Positions 45,511 to 56,073 of a stretch of DNA of 64,000 bases are shown in pieces. Each line of letters begins with the position of its first letter. Positions within the stretch are counted from its first letter, which is position 1. Source of the stretch: an uncultured Butyricicoccus sp. (GTDB lineage Bacteria; Bacillota; Clostridia; Oscillospirales; Butyricicoccaceae); contig NZ_CALWJM010000011.1 in NCBI RefSeq assembly GCF_944381005.1, positions 1 to 64,000 on the forward strand, given 5' to 3'. The position numbers and the translations under genes were made by a program. The notes under the pieces are model-generated. The model was not told the origin of the DNA, searched no databases, and saw nothing but the letters and a program-made list of their open reading frames with translations.

Positions 45511-45857
45511 GACGCGGTGCATGGGGGGAAGCGGCAGCGGCTACATTTTTGGAAAAACAAGGCTATTGCATTGTTGCCCGCAACTTTACTGTGCGCGGTG
45601 GGGAAATTGACCTGATTGCACAACAGGGACGATTTCTTGTATTTGTCGAGGTCAAAACGCGGCGCTCGGATAAATTTTCCCATGCGTGTGAGGCGGTGGA
45701 CGCGGCAAAACAGCGACGGCTGATTTTGACTGCACAACACTGGCTTAGCATGCACCCAACATCACTTCAGCCGCGCTTTGATGTCATAGAAGTGTATGGG
45801 TCGGAACACGACCCGGCACACCGTATCCATCATATTCAAAATGCGTTCGATGGGTAG
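45507..45857 (+). CDS. YraN/UPF0102 endonuclease-like protein
   Basis: This 116-aa protein of the UPF0102 family has a restriction-endonuclease-like fold signature: GEAAAATFLEKQGY, then GGEIDLIA and FVEVKTRR, which matches the E/D-(E)xK metal site. The function is not settled; it is often next to rnhB, hinting at nucleic-acid processing. The GTG start overlaps the rnhB TGA (GTGA), with GGAG upstream. Confidence 0.92.
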   Translation: MRRGAWGEAAAATFLEKQGYCIVARNFTVRGGEIDLIAQQGRFLVFVEVKTRRSDKFSHACEAVDAAKQRRLILTAQHWLSMHPTSLQPRFDVIEVYGSEHDPAHRIHHIQNAFDG

Positions 45858-45867
45858 GAGGGACAAT

Positions 45868-46836
45868 ATGCAGCTATTTGACCTGCACTGTGATACCTTA
45901 TATGAGTGTTACGAGACCGGCCAATCATTGCGCCGCAATACGTTGTGCATTGACCGGGAAAAGACGGATAGGTATGAGCAATATACACAGGTGTTTGCGC
46001 TGTTTTGCGGTGCCAGACCGCCGGTACCAATGCCAGAAAGACGATTGTTGTTTGATGTACCCCCTAAGCGCAGATTGGATGCGCTGCTAGAAACCGTGCG
46101 GCGAGAGTTTGCCGACAATGCCGATTGGCTGACGCTCTGTCGTGATATGGAGGATTGGGCGTGGGCGCGGGCGCACGGCAAAAAGGCGGCGTTCTTGTCC
46201 ATTGAGGGCGCAGAACTGTTGGAAGCGCCGGGCGCGCTTGACCGCGCATATGATGCAGGCGTGCGGCTGGTCACGTTGGCATGGAATCGTGCAAATGCGT
46301 ATGCCTGTGGCGCGGCGGAGAACAATGACCAGCCGCTGACACCGGCTGGCAGGGAATTGGTACAAGAACTAGTGCGGCGCGGGATAATATTGGATGTGTC
46401 GCATTTGTCTGAGGCTGGTTTCTGGGATGTATGCGTGCAGACCGAAGCCCCCTTCGCGGCGACCCATTCAAATAGTCGTGCTTGCTGTGACCATGTGCGC
46501 AACCTGACCGATTTACAGTTTCAGGAAATTTTACGTCGGGGCGGGCTGGTCGGTATCAATCTGTATAGCCCGTTTTTGCGTGACGATGGCGCACCGGCAC
46601 AGATAGACGATGTGTTACGACATATTGACCATTTTTTGAGTCTTGGCGGGCAGGATTGTCTGGCGCTTGGCGCCGATTTTGACGGCTGTGACAGTACACC
46701 AGAAGGATTGCAGACGGTTGCGGACATGGAAAATTTAGCTGAAGCGATGTTATCTCATGGCTATGCGCAGAGCATTGTAAACGACTTGTTTTTTGACAAT
46801 GCCGCCGCTTTTTTCACCAGAATGCTTAATTTATAA
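45868..46836 (+). CDS. Membrane dipeptidase-like (peptidase M19)
   Basis: This 322-aa zinc-dependent dipeptidase of family M19 (renal dipeptidase type) has DLHCDT with the HxD metal ligands at the N-terminus, the bridging Glu in SIEGAE, a His in DVSHLSE, and the THSNSRACCDHVRNLTD segment with the later metal His. No signal peptide is present, so it is probably cytoplasmic and hydrolyses dipeptides. The start at 45868 follows TAGGAGGG, 10 bp after yraN; it continues the same operon. Confidence 0.9.
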   Translation: MQLFDLHCDTLYECYETGQSLRRNTLCIDREKTDRYEQYTQVFALFCGARPPVPMPERRLLFDVPPKRRLDALLETVRREFADNADWLTLCRDMEDWAWARAHGKKAAFLSIEGAELLEAPGALDRAYDAGVRLVTLAWNRANAYACGAAENNDQPLTPAGRELVQELVRRGIILDVSHLSEAGFWDVCVQTEAPFAATHSNSRACCDHVRNLTDLQFQEILRRGGLVGINLYSPFLRDDGAPAQIDDVLRHIDHFLSLGGQDCLALGADFDGCDSTPEGLQTVADMENLAEAMLSHGYAQSIVNDLFFDNAAAFFTRMLNL

Positions 46837-46868
46837 GATAGATACATAAAATTTGGGAGGTTCCACCG

Positions 46869-48356
46869 ATGGAATATGTAAGCAGCAGAGACAAAAACCT
46901 GCGTGTCAGTGCCGCACAAGCCATTGCGGCAGGCATCGCACCCGATGGCGGCCTGTTCTGTCCGACCACATTCCCGCGCCTGACAGCCGAGGATTTCCAA
47001 AAGCTGATGACGCTCGACTATAAGGGGCGTGCCGCGTGGATTTTGGGGCAGTTCCTGACCGATTTTACGGCGGAAGAACTCAATTCGTTCGCACAAAAAG
47101 CGTATGCAGATGAAAAGTTCGGCGGCGCAGATACTGCACCGGTCAAGAGTCTGGCCGATGGGGTACACATGCTGGAACTGTGGCACGGCCCGACCTGTGC
47201 GTTTAAAGATATGGCGCTGCAAATGCTGCCGCACCTGCTGACCGCTTCGCTGCGTAAGACCGGTGAGACGCGCACTTGCTGCATCTTGGTGGCAACATCG
47301 GGCGATACCGGAAAGGCGGCGCTGGAGGGCTTCGCCAATGTGCCGGGCACTAAAATCATGGTGTATTATCCGGTCGATGGCGTTTCGCCCATGCAGAAAC
47401 TGCAAATGGTCACACAGACCGGCGATAATGTAGAGGTTGTTGCTATCAAGGGCAATTTTGATGATGCACAGTCGGCGGTTAAGCGTATTTTCACCGATGC
47501 CGACAGCGCAAAGCGCTTGGATGAAGCTGGCCTGATGTTCTCGTCGGCCAACTCCATCAACTGGGGGCGTTTGGCACCGCAGATTGCTTACTATGTGTCG
47601 GCTTATTGCGATTTGGTACAGGCGGGCAAGATTGCGCAGGGTGACCGCGTGAACATCTGCGTGCCCACCGGTAATTTTGGCAATATTCTGGCGGCTTACA
47701 TTGCGGCGCAAATGGGCGTGCCGTTCGGCAAACTGGTATGTGCATCCAATCAGAACAATGTATTGACCGACTTCTTCCGTTCGGGCGGCACTTATGACAA
47801 AAACCGTCCGTTCTACACGACCAATTCGCCGTCGATGGATATTTTGATTTCTTCTAACTTGGAGCGTTTACTGTTCTATATTTCCGGGCAGAATGATGTA
47901 TTAGTAAAGGAAAAAATGGAGGAGCTGGCAAAGACTGGCGTTTATACCATTCCGGAAAGCCTGCGCGAGCAACTGACCGCGCACTTTGCCGCAGGCTGCT
48001 GTGATGATGCAAAGACGGCGGAAACCATTCGCACGGTCTTTGACCAACAGCATTATCTGCTCGACACGCACACAGCGGTTGCATACCGTGTGTATGAGGA
48101 GTATCGCGCCGCGACAGGGGACAATGCACCGGTGATTATCGCTTCGACTGCAAGCCCGTTCAAGTTCTGCAAGCCGGTTGCGGCTGCGCTGGGTCATCCC
48201 ATCCAGACCGATGGCACCGAACAGCTTGACGCACTGGCAGAACTGACTGGTGAGACTGTGCCCGCACCGCTCGCCGCACTTGCTGGCAAGTCTGTGCGGT
48301 TTGACCGTGTGGTGGACAAGAATGAGATTTTGTCTACCCTCGACCTGCTGATGTAA
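46869..48356 (+). CDS. thrC: Threonine synthase
   Basis: This 495-aa PLP enzyme converts O-phosphohomoserine to threonine. It begins with the SSRDKNLRVSAAQAIAAGIAPDGGLF pattern of the long class of threonine synthases, has the PLP lysine in GPTCAFKDMALQ and the phosphate loop ATSGDTGKAALEG. GGGAGG precedes the ATG. It lies 32 bp after the dipeptidase gene and may be in the same operon; no other thr genes are nearby. Confidence 0.96.
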   Translation: MEYVSSRDKNLRVSAAQAIAAGIAPDGGLFCPTTFPRLTAEDFQKLMTLDYKGRAAWILGQFLTDFTAEELNSFAQKAYADEKFGGADTAPVKSLADGVHMLELWHGPTCAFKDMALQMLPHLLTASLRKTGETRTCCILVATSGDTGKAALEGFANVPGTKIMVYYPVDGVSPMQKLQMVTQTGDNVEVVAIKGNFDDAQSAVKRIFTDADSAKRLDEAGLMFSSANSINWGRLAPQIAYYVSAYCDLVQAGKIAQGDRVNICVPTGNFGNILAAYIAAQMGVPFGKLVCASNQNNVLTDFFRSGGTYDKNRPFYTTNSPSMDILISSNLERLLFYISGQNDVLVKEKMEELAKTGVYTIPESLREQLTAHFAAGCCDDAKTAETIRTVFDQQHYLLDTHTAVAYRVYEEYRAATGDNAPVIIASTASPFKFCKPVAAALGHPIQTDGTEQLDALAELTGETVPAPLAALAGKSVRFDRVVDKNEILSTLDLLM

Positions 48357-48366
48357 GTATACGGTT

Positions 48367-49068
48367 ATGGCACTCTATACCATTGCCGACTTGCACCTTG
48401 CCTGTGCGGTCAACAAGCCGATGGACATTTTTGGCGGCAAGTGGCAAAATTATATGGAAAAAATTCAAAAGCATTGGATGGCATTGGTACAGCCAGAGGA
48501 TACCGTGGTCATTGGCGGTGACCTTTCTTGGGGTATCAATTTTGAGCAGTCCAAAGCCGATTTTGCTTACCTTGACCGTCTGCCAGGAAAGAAAATCGTG
48601 CTCAAAGGCAATCATGATTTGTGGTGGAATACGGCCAAGAAGATGAATGCTTTTGTGCAGGAAAATGGCTTTCAAAACATCGAATTTTTGCACAATAACT
48701 GTTTTTTCTATGATAATATCGCGATTTGCGGTACACGCGGCTGGTTTTTTGAGGAGGATTTCCAGCAGAGCCATGATGAAAAAATCTTTCGCCGTGAGCT
48801 GATGCGGCTGGAAACCTCGCTCAAGCTGGGGCAGGCAGGAGGGGTACAAGAAATCTACTGTTTTCTGCACTATCCACCCATTTATGCCAATTTCCGATGT
48901 GGCGAAATCATAGACTTAATGAAACGCTACGGCGTGACCCGCTGCATCTATGGGCATTTACATTCGGACAGTCTGCGCTGGGCGGTGACCGGCCAGCATG
49001 AGGACATCGACTTTGTCCTAGCGTCGGGCGATTATTTAGATTTTACACCGCTTCTGCTAAAAAAATAA
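48367..49068 (+). CDS. Calcineurin-like metallophosphoesterase
   Basis: This 233-aa protein has all five motifs of the superfamily: IADLHLA, GGDLSW, KGNHD, FLHYPPI and YGHLH. Many relatives are of unknown substrate; no nuclease or membrane domain is attached. It starts 10 bp after thrC with no strong ribosome site, so expression may depend on translation of thrC. Confidence 0.9.
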   Translation: MALYTIADLHLACAVNKPMDIFGGKWQNYMEKIQKHWMALVQPEDTVVIGGDLSWGINFEQSKADFAYLDRLPGKKIVLKGNHDLWWNTAKKMNAFVQENGFQNIEFLHNNCFFYDNIAICGTRGWFFEEDFQQSHDEKIFRRELMRLETSLKLGQAGGVQEIYCFLHYPPIYANFRCGEIIDLMKRYGVTRCIYGHLHSDSLRWAVTGQHEDIDFVLASGDYLDFTPLLLKK

Positions 49069-49140
49069 AAAATAGGCTGGAAATTCTGGCTATAATCTGA
49101 TAAAATAGGTTGGATACAATTTTAGGAGGAATAAATTGTA

Positions 49141-50472
49141 ATGGAACTGAAAAACGTTGAAAAGCTGGAAAAGAGCATTGTTGCTCTGACCATTGAGATT
49201 TCTGCTGAAGAACTGGACGCCGGCAAGGAGCAGGCTTACAAGAAAAACCGCAACCGCATTACGGTTCCGGGCTTCCGCAAGGGCAAGGCACCCCGCAAGA
49301 TGATTGAAAGCCTGTACGGCGATGGCGTGTTCTTTGAAGATGCACTGAATATCTGCTATCCCAAGGCATATGAAGCAGCTCTGGAGCAGTCCGGTATCAA
49401 GGCAGTTGCTCCGGCTGATGTAGATGTTTCCGAGATGACCGAGGACGGCGCGGTTGTACTGGTATGCAAGGTTCCGGTTGAGCCTGAAGTAACACTGGGC
49501 GATTACAAGGGCCTGTCGGTTGAGAAGGAAGAAGCTAAGGTTCTGGTTGCAGACGTAAAGGCTGAACTCGACCGCATGGCACAGCGCCTGGCACGCACGC
49601 AGGAAGTGACCCGCGCAGCAAAGAAGAATGATACCGTTGTCATCGACTTTGAGGGCTTTGTTGACGGCGTTGCATTTGAAGGCGGCAAGGGTGAGAACTA
49701 TGACCTGAAGCTGGGTTCCGGCACCTTTATTCCGGGCTTTGAAGACCAGCTTATCGGCACAAAGGCTGGCGAGGAAAAGGACGTTGTTGTAACTTTCCCC
49801 GAAGAATACCACGCCAAGGAACTGGCTGGCAAGGAAGCAACCTTTAAGTGCACCGTACACGAGGTAAAGGAGACCATCCTGCCCGCTATCGACGACGAGT
49901 TTGCAAAGGATGTATCTGAAAAGGCTGAGACACTGGACGAGCTGAAGAAGGAAGTCAAGGAGCGTCTGCTGGCGCAGAAGTCCGAGACTTTTGAGCGTGA
50001 CTACGAGGAAGCGCTGCTGACCGCCGTTATCGACAACATGCAGGCTGAGATTCCGGAAGCTATGATTGAAGTGCAGCTGGACAACGTGGTACAGGACTTT
50101 GGCTACCGTCTGCAAATGCAGGGCATGAAGCTCGAACAGTACGCACAGATGAACGGCATGGATATGGCACAGTTCCGCGGCATGTTCCGCCCGCAGGCTG
50201 AGCGTCAGGTAAAGGTACGTCTGGCTCTGCAAAAGATTGTTGAACTGGAAAATCTGGATGTAACCGAAGCTGAAATCGACGAAAAGTATAAAGAGCTGGC
50301 CGAGCAGTATGGCATGGATACCGAGCGCGTGAAGAAGGTGCTGCCGGTAGATACCATTACGTCCGACATGAAGCTCGATAAGGCAATCGCCCTCATCAAG
50401 GACACCGCAAAGCCCAAGAAGAAGAGCAAGAAGAAGGCTGAAGACAAGGCTGAGGAGTCCGCTGCTGAATAA
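49141..50472 (+). CDS. tig: Trigger factor
   Basis: This 443-aa ribosome-bound chaperone has the N-terminal ribosome-docking loop (GFRKGKAPRKMIE), a central FKBP-type prolyl isomerase domain (about residues 160-245, NDTVVIDFEGFVDG through the GTFIPGFEDQLIG stretch) and the helical C-terminal arms. The tail is lysine- and glutamate-rich. AGGAGGAA precedes the ATG. It opens the conserved tig-clpP-clpX-lon-ysxC protein-quality cluster; a TATAAT at 49091-49096 is the likely -10 box. Confidence 0.97.
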   Translation: MELKNVEKLEKSIVALTIEISAEELDAGKEQAYKKNRNRITVPGFRKGKAPRKMIESLYGDGVFFEDALNICYPKAYEAALEQSGIKAVAPADVDVSEMTEDGAVVLVCKVPVEPEVTLGDYKGLSVEKEEAKVLVADVKAELDRMAQRLARTQEVTRAAKKNDTVVIDFEGFVDGVAFEGGKGENYDLKLGSGTFIPGFEDQLIGTKAGEEKDVVVTFPEEYHAKELAGKEATFKCTVHEVKETILPAIDDEFAKDVSEKAETLDELKKEVKERLLAQKSETFERDYEEALLTAVIDNMQAEIPEAMIEVQLDNVVQDFGYRLQMQGMKLEQYAQMNGMDMAQFRGMFRPQAERQVKVRLALQKIVELENLDVTEAEIDEKYKELAEQYGMDTERVKKVLPVDTITSDMKLDKAIALIKDTAKPKKKSKKKAEDKAEESAAE

Positions 50473-50553
50473 GCATAAAAGGGAGGGTGCCGTACATATC
50501 CTCCAAAAGACCCACTGGGCTGCAAGGGGGATTATGGAAAGGAGTTTTCTTTT

Positions 50554-51138
50554 ATGAGTTTAGTACCTATGGTCATTGAGCCGACCAACCGAGGCGGCGA
50601 GCGTTCGTATGATATTTTTTCCCGTCTGTTAAACGACCGCATTATTATGCTGTCCGACGAGGTCAACGATACTACGGCATCGTTGATTGTGGCGCAGTTA
50701 TTGTATCTGGAGTCGCAAGACCCGGACAAGGATATTTCCTTCTATATCAACTCGCCCGGTGGTTCGGTCACGGCAGGTATGGCTATCTATGACACCATGA
50801 ATTATATCAAGCCCGATGTATCGACTATCTGTGTCGGTCTGGCGGCTTCTATGGGCGCATTTCTGCTGTCCTCCGGTGCAAAGGGAAAGCGCTTTGCCCT
50901 GCCAAACTCCGAAATCATGATTCATCAGCCGCTTGGCGGTGCAAAGGGTCAGGCTTCGGACATTAAAATTCACGCTGACTGGATTTTAAAGACCCGCGAT
51001 AAACTGAACCGCATTCTTGCGGACAACACAGGTAAGCCGCTTGAGATGATTGAGCGCGATACCGACCGTGACAACTTTATGAGCGCGGCGGACGCTTTGG
51101 AATATGGTCTCATTGACAAGGTTTACGATAAGCGCTGA
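50554..51138 (+). CDS. clpP: ATP-dependent Clp protease proteolytic subunit
   Basis: This 194-aa serine protease forms the tetradecameric barrel that degrades proteins fed by ClpX or ClpC. The catalytic serine lies in [13 protein letters not shown], the histidine in [11 protein letters not shown], and the aspartate in [18 protein letters not shown] precedes the start. It is followed by a terminator, so clpX may have its own promoter as well. Confidence 0.98.
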   Translation: MSLVPMVIEPTNRGGERSYDIFSRLLNDRIIMLSDEVNDTTASLIVAQLLYLESQDPDKDISFYINSPGGSVTAGMAIYDTMNYIKPDVSTICVGLAASMGAFLLSSGAKGKRFALPNSEIMIHQPLGGAKGQASDIKIHADWILKTRDKLNRILADNTGKPLEMIERDTDRDNFMSAADALEYGLIDKVYDKR

Positions 51139-51148
51139 ATCGACAAAA

Positions 51149-51192
51149 ACACAGCCATCGGTGGAACTTCCACCGATGGTTTGTGTGCTTTT
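51149..51192 (+). terminator. Terminator between clpP and clpX
   Basis: A stem CCATCGGTGGAA/TTCCACCGATGG with further ACACA/TGTGT pairing is followed by a short T run; it would reduce read-through into clpX. Confidence 0.75.
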
Positions 51193-51222
51193 CATAGACA
51201 AGCGCTTTTTATGAGGTGAATC

Positions 51223-52491
51223 ATGGCAAATTACGATGATAATAAGACGCTGCGCTGTTCGTTCTGCGGCAAGCCGCAGAACAAGGTGCGCAAGCTGGTC
51301 GCCGGGCCAAACGTTTATATCTGTGACGAGTGCATCAATGTATGTGCCAGCATCCTTGACGATGAACTGAGCATGGATTACGATGATGTTCACGACGATA
51401 CACTGGACGCGCCCGAAACGCTGCCCACGCCCCGTGAATTAAAAGAAGTGCTCGATGCCTATGTTATCGGGCAGGACGAGGCCAAAGTAGCGCTGAGTGT
51501 TGCGGTGTACAATCACTATAAACGTATTTTCCGCGGCGGCGATGACGACGTAGAGTTGTCAAAAAGCAATATTTTGATGCTCGGCCCGTCGGGTTCGGGT
51601 AAAACTTTGTTGGCGCAGACGCTGGCGAAAACGCTGCAAGTGCCGTTCGCCATTGCCGACGCTACGACGCTGACCGAAGCCGGTTACGTCGGTGAAGATG
51701 TTGAGAATATCCTGCTGCGTCTGATTCAGGCGGCAGATTTTGATGTGGAAAAGGCCGAACGCGGCATTATTTATGTCGATGAAATCGACAAGATTGCGCG
51801 CAAGTCGGAAAATCCGTCTATTACCCGTGATGTTTCGGGTGAGGGCGTACAGCAGGCGTTGCTCAAGATGCTCGAAGGCACGACTGCCAATGTGCCGCCG
51901 CAAGGTGGACGCAAGCACCCCCATCAGGAATTTATCCAGATTGATACCACCAATATCTTGTTTATCTGTGGCGGTGCGTTTGACGGCATTGAAAAAATCA
52001 TCCAAAACCGTATCGGCAAAAAAGGCATTGGATTTGGTGCCGAAGTGCACAGCAAAAAAGACGATAAAATTGACCAGATGTTGGAAAACATTGAGCCGCA
52101 TGACCTGATGAAATTCGGTTTGATTCCCGAACTCATTGGCCGTCTGCCGGCAATCGTAGGTCTGCATTCGCTTGATGAAGATGCGCTGGTACGCATTTTA
52201 ACCGAGCCAAAAAATGCACTGGTCAAGCAGTATCAAAAGCTGTTTGCACTCGATGACGTGGAACTGACGTTTGAACCCGATGCACTGCGCGAGATTGCAA
52301 AGATTGCAGTCGAGCGCAACACAGGTGCACGCGGTCTGCGCGGCGTGTTGGAAGGCATTATGACCGACATCATGTTCGAGATTCCGTCCGACCATACCAT
52401 TGCAAAGGTGGAAATTACGGCTGATGTTGTGCGCGGAGAGGGCAAGCCCAAGGTGACCCATCGCGCATCAGACCCCGAACAGAGCGCATAA
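51223..52491 (+). CDS. clpX: ClpX ATPase subunit
   Basis: This 422-aa AAA+ unfoldase recognises substrates and delivers them to ClpP. It has the N-terminal C4 zinc domain (CSFCGK...CDEC), Walker A GPSGSGKT, Walker [12 protein letters not shown], the GYVGEDVEN pore loop and the ClpP-docking IGF-type loop ([11 protein letters not shown]). The start is set by GAGGTG 7 nt upstream. Confidence 0.98.
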   Translation: MANYDDNKTLRCSFCGKPQNKVRKLVAGPNVYICDECINVCASILDDELSMDYDDVHDDTLDAPETLPTPRELKEVLDAYVIGQDEAKVALSVAVYNHYKRIFRGGDDDVELSKSNILMLGPSGSGKTLLAQTLAKTLQVPFAIADATTLTEAGYVGEDVENILLRLIQAADFDVEKAERGIIYVDEIDKIARKSENPSITRDVSGEGVQQALLKMLEGTTANVPPQGGRKHPHQEFIQIDTTNILFICGGAFDGIEKIIQNRIGKKGIGFGAEVHSKKDDKIDQMLENIEPHDLMKFGLIPELIGRLPAIVGLHSLDEDALVRILTEPKNALVKQYQKLFALDDVELTFEPDALREIAKIAVERNTGARGLRGVLEGIMTDIMFEIPSDHTIAKVEITADVVRGEGKPKVTHRASDPEQSA

Positions 52492-52526
52492 AACAGGGGA
52501 AATCCTGCAAAAACTGTCAGATAAAA

Positions 52527-52557
52527 GGGCACGGCAGCGCTTGCCGTGCTCTTTTTT
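52527..52557 (+). terminator. Terminator after clpX
   Basis: A GCACGGCA/TTGCCGTGC stem-loop followed by six T. Confidence 0.88.
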
Positions 52558-52581
52558 GTCGAATCCGCCAATGCTTTCCGC

Positions 52582-52610
52582 TTGAAAGTACCCGGAAGGT
52601 ATACTATACT
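52582..52610 (+). promoter_or_regulatory. Promoter of lon-ysxC
   Basis: TTGAAA (52582-52587) and TATACT (52605-52610) are 17 bp apart. I see no clear CIRCE or CtsR operator around it. Confidence 0.7.
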
Positions 52611-52708
52611 TATCATAAAGGAACGGAGGGGCTGTACCCCCATATACTTGCCATAGGTTGCACCGTTCCACACCACGAGAGAATTCCCGTTTAGGAGCGT
52701 TGAGAAGT

Positions 52709-55147
52709 ATGAACGTGAACCAAGAGAACAACCAGCGGATGCTGCCCGTTCTGCCCCTGCGCGGACTGACGGCGTTCCCCCAAATGCTCATTCATTTCGA
52801 TGTGGGCCGCGCCATGTCCATTAAGGCGCTGGAAGCCGCGATGAAAGACGGTCAGTGGATTTTTTTGACCGCGCAGAAAGACCTCAAAACCGATATGCCC
52901 GAACCGGACGACCTGTATGATATCGGTACCATTTGTATTATTAAACAGATTTTGCGCCTGCCCGGTGACAACATTCGCGTGCTCGTTGAGGGCAAGCACC
53001 GTGCCGGTGCGGTACGGTATCAGAAAAGTGCGGACGGGGACAAGGGCTGCCTGCAAGCACTGGTGGAAGTGCTGCCCGATTTCCTCCCGCCCGGCGGCGA
53101 ACGCCGTCAACAGGCACTGGTGCGCAGTGTACAATCTTGCTTTGAAGAATATGCGGCGCTGTCGCCCCGCCTTTCAGCCGATGTTGCCTTGACCGTTGCC
53201 GCTGGCGGCGATGGAGGCTATTTGGCTGACTACATTGCGCAAAATATATCGGTAGACTTCACCGTAAAGCAGGAAGTGCTGGAAGAACGCAATGTCAATC
53301 GCCGTTTGACCTTACTCATTCGTCTGCTGACCGAAGAAACACAGATTCTACAAATTGAAAGCGATATTCAAGACGAACTCAAGGCCGCAATTGACAAGAA
53401 TCAAAAAGAATATTATTTGCGCGAGCAGATGAAGGTCATTCAGAATGAGCTGGGTGAACAGGATGTTTCGGCTGAGGCCGAAGCCTATCATGAAGCCATT
53501 GACAAGTTGGAACTTGCCGCTGCCGATGCTGAAAAGCTGCACAAAGAAGCCGACCGACTGGCTCGCATGAGCAGTTCTTCATCGGAATCGGCTGTGATTC
53601 GTACCTATTTGGATACTGTGCTGGAGCTGCCGTGGAAAACGACCACGCGCACGCGCCATGACCTGACCCGTGCGGAGAAAATCCTCAACCGTGACCATTA
53701 CGGCATGGAAAAGGTCAAAGAACGAATTTTAGAGTTTATGGCAGTCAAGACGCTTGCGCCCGACCTCAAAGGACAGGTGCTTTGTCTGGTTGGCCCTCCG
53801 GGTGTCGGCAAGACCTCAATTGCCCGCTCGGTTGCCGAGGCCATGAACCGCAAATATGCGCGGCTGTCGCTGGGCGGTGTGCGCGATGAAGCCGATATTC
53901 GCGGCCATCGTAAAACCTATGTCGGCGCTATGCCGGGACGTATTATCCAAGCGTTACGGCAAGCGGGAAGCCGAAATCCGTTGATTTTGCTCGATGAGAT
54001 TGACAAGATGGGCAATGACTTCCGCGGCGACCCGGCTTCGGCTATGTTGGAAGTCTTAGATACCGAACAGAATAACGCATTCCGTGACCATTACATTGAA
54101 ATTCCGGTTGATTTGTCCGATGTGCTCTTTGTGACCACGGCAAACGACCTGTCCACCGTTCCGCGTCCGCTGCTTGACCGCATGGAGGTCATTGAGCTAT
54201 CTTCGTACACCGCTGAGGAAAAACTGCACATTGCAAGCAAGCATCTGTTGCCCAAGCAAATACAAAAACATGGACTGACCAAAGCAAAGCTGCAAATTCC
54301 CGAAGATACACTTCGGGTGGTCATTTCGGGCTATACCCGTGAGGCGGGTGTACGTCGGCTGGAGCAGATGTTAGCAAAATTGTGCCGCAAGGCGGCAAAG
54401 AAAATTGCCGACGGCTCGGCGAAAAAGGTTGTGATTACGCCCGAAACGTTGGAAAGTTATCTGGGTGCGCCCAAGTATAAGCGCGATAATGTGTCGCAGC
54501 AGGACGAAGTCGGCATCGTCAACGGACTTGCATGGACAAGCGTGGGCGGTGAAATGCTGCAAGTCGAAGTTGCAGCCGTGCCCGGCACTGGTAAGATTGA
54601 AGTTACGGGCAATCTGGGTAAGGTCATGGAGGAGAGCGCAAAAGCCGCGGTTACATTTGTGCGTTCGCGTACCAGTCGCCTCGACCTTGACCCTGATTTC
54701 TACAAGAATACCGATATCCATATCCATTTCCCCGAAGCGGCAATTCCCAAAGATGGCCCTTCGGCTGGTATCACAATGGCAACCGCTATTATTTCAGCAT
54801 TGACCGGTGCGCCGGTACGGCATGAAGTTGCCATGACAGGCGAAGTGACACTGCGCGGCCGCGTGATGCCGATTGGCGGTTTGCGTGAAAAGACGATGGC
54901 TGCGTATCGTGCCGGAATTCAAACCATCCTGTTCCCCAAGGACAATGAATCTGACCTCGAAGAAGTCGAAGCAGTTGTCAAGGAACATGTCACCCTGATT
55001 CCGGTTGCACATATGGATGCGGTGATGGATGCGGCGATTGATTTTTCTCGCCGCCCACCGCGCGTCAACAACCATCATGCCGAAGCGCAGGAACAAAAAT
55101 TGCCCATGCCTACGCCCAACACGACGGTCACACCGCTGCGCCAGTAA
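52709..55147 (+). CDS. lon: Lon protease
   Basis: This 812-aa ATP-dependent protease degrades misfolded and regulatory proteins. The N-terminal LAN domain starts with [15 protein letters not shown], the AAA+ module has [11 protein letters not shown] and [10 protein letters not shown], and the protease domain has the catalytic serine in [11 protein letters not shown] and the lysine in [10 protein letters not shown]. The start at 52709 follows TAGGAG by 11 nt; an alternative upstream frame is open to 52658 without support. ysxC follows 10 bp later, the usual Firmicutes arrangement. Confidence 0.97.
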   Translation: MNVNQENNQRMLPVLPLRGLTAFPQMLIHFDVGRAMSIKALEAAMKDGQWIFLTAQKDLKTDMPEPDDLYDIGTICIIKQILRLPGDNIRVLVEGKHRAGAVRYQKSADGDKGCLQALVEVLPDFLPPGGERRQQALVRSVQSCFEEYAALSPRLSADVALTVAAGGDGGYLADYIAQNISVDFTVKQEVLEERNVNRRLTLLIRLLTEETQILQIESDIQDELKAAIDKNQKEYYLREQMKVIQNELGEQDVSAEAEAYHEAIDKLELAAADAEKLHKEADRLARMSSSSSESAVIRTYLDTVLELPWKTTTRTRHDLTRAEKILNRDHYGMEKVKERILEFMAVKTLAPDLKGQVLCLVGPPGVGKTSIARSVAEAMNRKYARLSLGGVRDEADIRGHRKTYVGAMPGRIIQALRQAGSRNPLILLDEIDKMGNDFRGDPASAMLEVLDTEQNNAFRDHYIEIPVDLSDVLFVTTANDLSTVPRPLLDRMEVIELSSYTAEEKLHIASKHLLPKQIQKHGLTKAKLQIPEDTLRVVISGYTREAGVRRLEQMLAKLCRKAAKKIADGSAKKVVITPETLESYLGAPKYKRDNVSQQDEVGIVNGLAWTSVGGEMLQVEVAAVPGTGKIEVTGNLGKVMEESAKAAVTFVRSRTSRLDLDPDFYKNTDIHIHFPEAAIPKDGPSAGITMATAIISALTGAPVRHEVAMTGEVTLRGRVMPIGGLREKTMAAYRAGIQTILFPKDNESDLEEVEAVVKEHVTLIPVAHMDAVMDAAIDFSRRPPRVNNHHAEAQEQKLPMPTPNTTVTPLRQ

Positions 55148-55157
55148 GGAGGCAACT

Positions 55158-55775
55158 ATGCTCAATCTGCACAAAGCCGAATTTATCCGTTCGGCGGTCA
55201 AGCCCTCTGATTTTCCGTCAGATGGATTGCCGCAAATTGTCTTTGCAGGCAAGTCCAATGTGGGCAAGTCCTCGACAATCAACAAAATTTTGAATCGGCG
55301 TAATTTTGCGCGCGTGGGTGGACAGCCCGGCAAAACCATTCATATCAACTTTTTCTCCATCGACCAGCAGGTGTATTTTGTTGACCTGCCCGGTTATGGC
55401 TATGCCAAGGTGTCCAAAGCCGAGCGCGACCGCTGGGGGCGTTTGCTGGAAACCTATTTTGCTTCCGACAAGATTACGCTTGGGTTCCAAATTGTAGATA
55501 TCCGACACAAACCGACGGTTGACGATAAGGTGATGGCTGACTGGTTTTTGTCCACCGGGAAGCCCTTTGTAGTGATTGCAAACAAATGGGATAAAATCAA
55601 AAAAAGCGAACTGGAGCCAAATGTGGCTTGTATCCGGCAAACATTGCTGTTACCGGAGGAAGTACCGGTGATTCCGTTTTCGGCGGAAAAGGGAAGCGGG
55701 CGTGAGGATGTGTTGGCGCTGATTGAAGCGCATGCGGCTGCATTTGCTGCTGAGGATACCACACCGTCCGTGTAA
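55158..55775 (+). CDS. ysxC: Ribosome biogenesis GTPase YsxC/EngB
   Basis: This 205-aa GTPase helps 50S assembly. It has IVFAGKSNVGKSSTINK (G1), the DLPGYGYAK G3 motif and ANKWDKI (G4), all diagnostic for EngB. The start at 55158 follows AAGGAGG, 10 bp after lon, in one operon. Confidence 0.96.
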   Translation: MLNLHKAEFIRSAVKPSDFPSDGLPQIVFAGKSNVGKSSTINKILNRRNFARVGGQPGKTIHINFFSIDQQVYFVDLPGYGYAKVSKAERDRWGRLLETYFASDKITLGFQIVDIRHKPTVDDKVMADWFLSTGKPFVVIANKWDKIKKSELEPNVACIRQTLLLPEEVPVIPFSAEKGSGREDVLALIEAHAAAFAAEDTTPSV

Positions 55776-55812
55776 ATTCCGTCAGGATAATTTGTATAAT
55801 ATGTAAATTTTT

Positions 55813-55844
55813 GCCCGCACGAACCGTGCGGGCATGGTTTTTTT
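55813..55844 (+). terminator. Terminator after lon-ysxC
   Basis: A GCCCGCACG/CGTGCGGGC stem followed closely by a run of T. Confidence 0.88.
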
Positions 55845-55919
55845 GCGCAGTGCTTTATCGGGATTTTGCAACTTTTTTGTTTTGGTCAAATGGTAAAATG
55901 AAAGAAATTGCAAAAAACC

Positions 55920-56034
55920 TTGACAAAATACTGCTTTTTCATTATACTTACTTCGTAAGGATGATAGGGACGCGCGAAGGGCGGCGGAGCAGAACAAATC
56001 GCTTGTTTTGCTCTATTTTTTCGCCACAGTCCCT
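55920..56034 (+). promoter_or_regulatory. Promoter and structured leader of BMP importer
   Basis: A perfect TTGACA (55920-55925) and TATACT (55943-55948) are 17 bp apart. The leader then holds an 11-bp hairpin (55987-55997 with 56003-56013) followed by TATTTTTT (56014-56021), which looks like a terminator. AGGGAC (55966-55971) can pair with GTCCCT (56029-56034) around it. This suggests transcription attenuation. I do not recognise the purine-riboswitch core here. Confidence 0.55.
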
Positions 56035-56073
56035 GCTCAAAACCGAGACATATTTTAGGAGGATGCAAACAGC

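Noticed and set aside
55949..56073. Purine (guanine/2'-deoxyguanosine) riboswitch before the BMP importer
   Set aside because: The conserved three-way-junction core expected in that class is not visible, only a hairpin and outer pairing.
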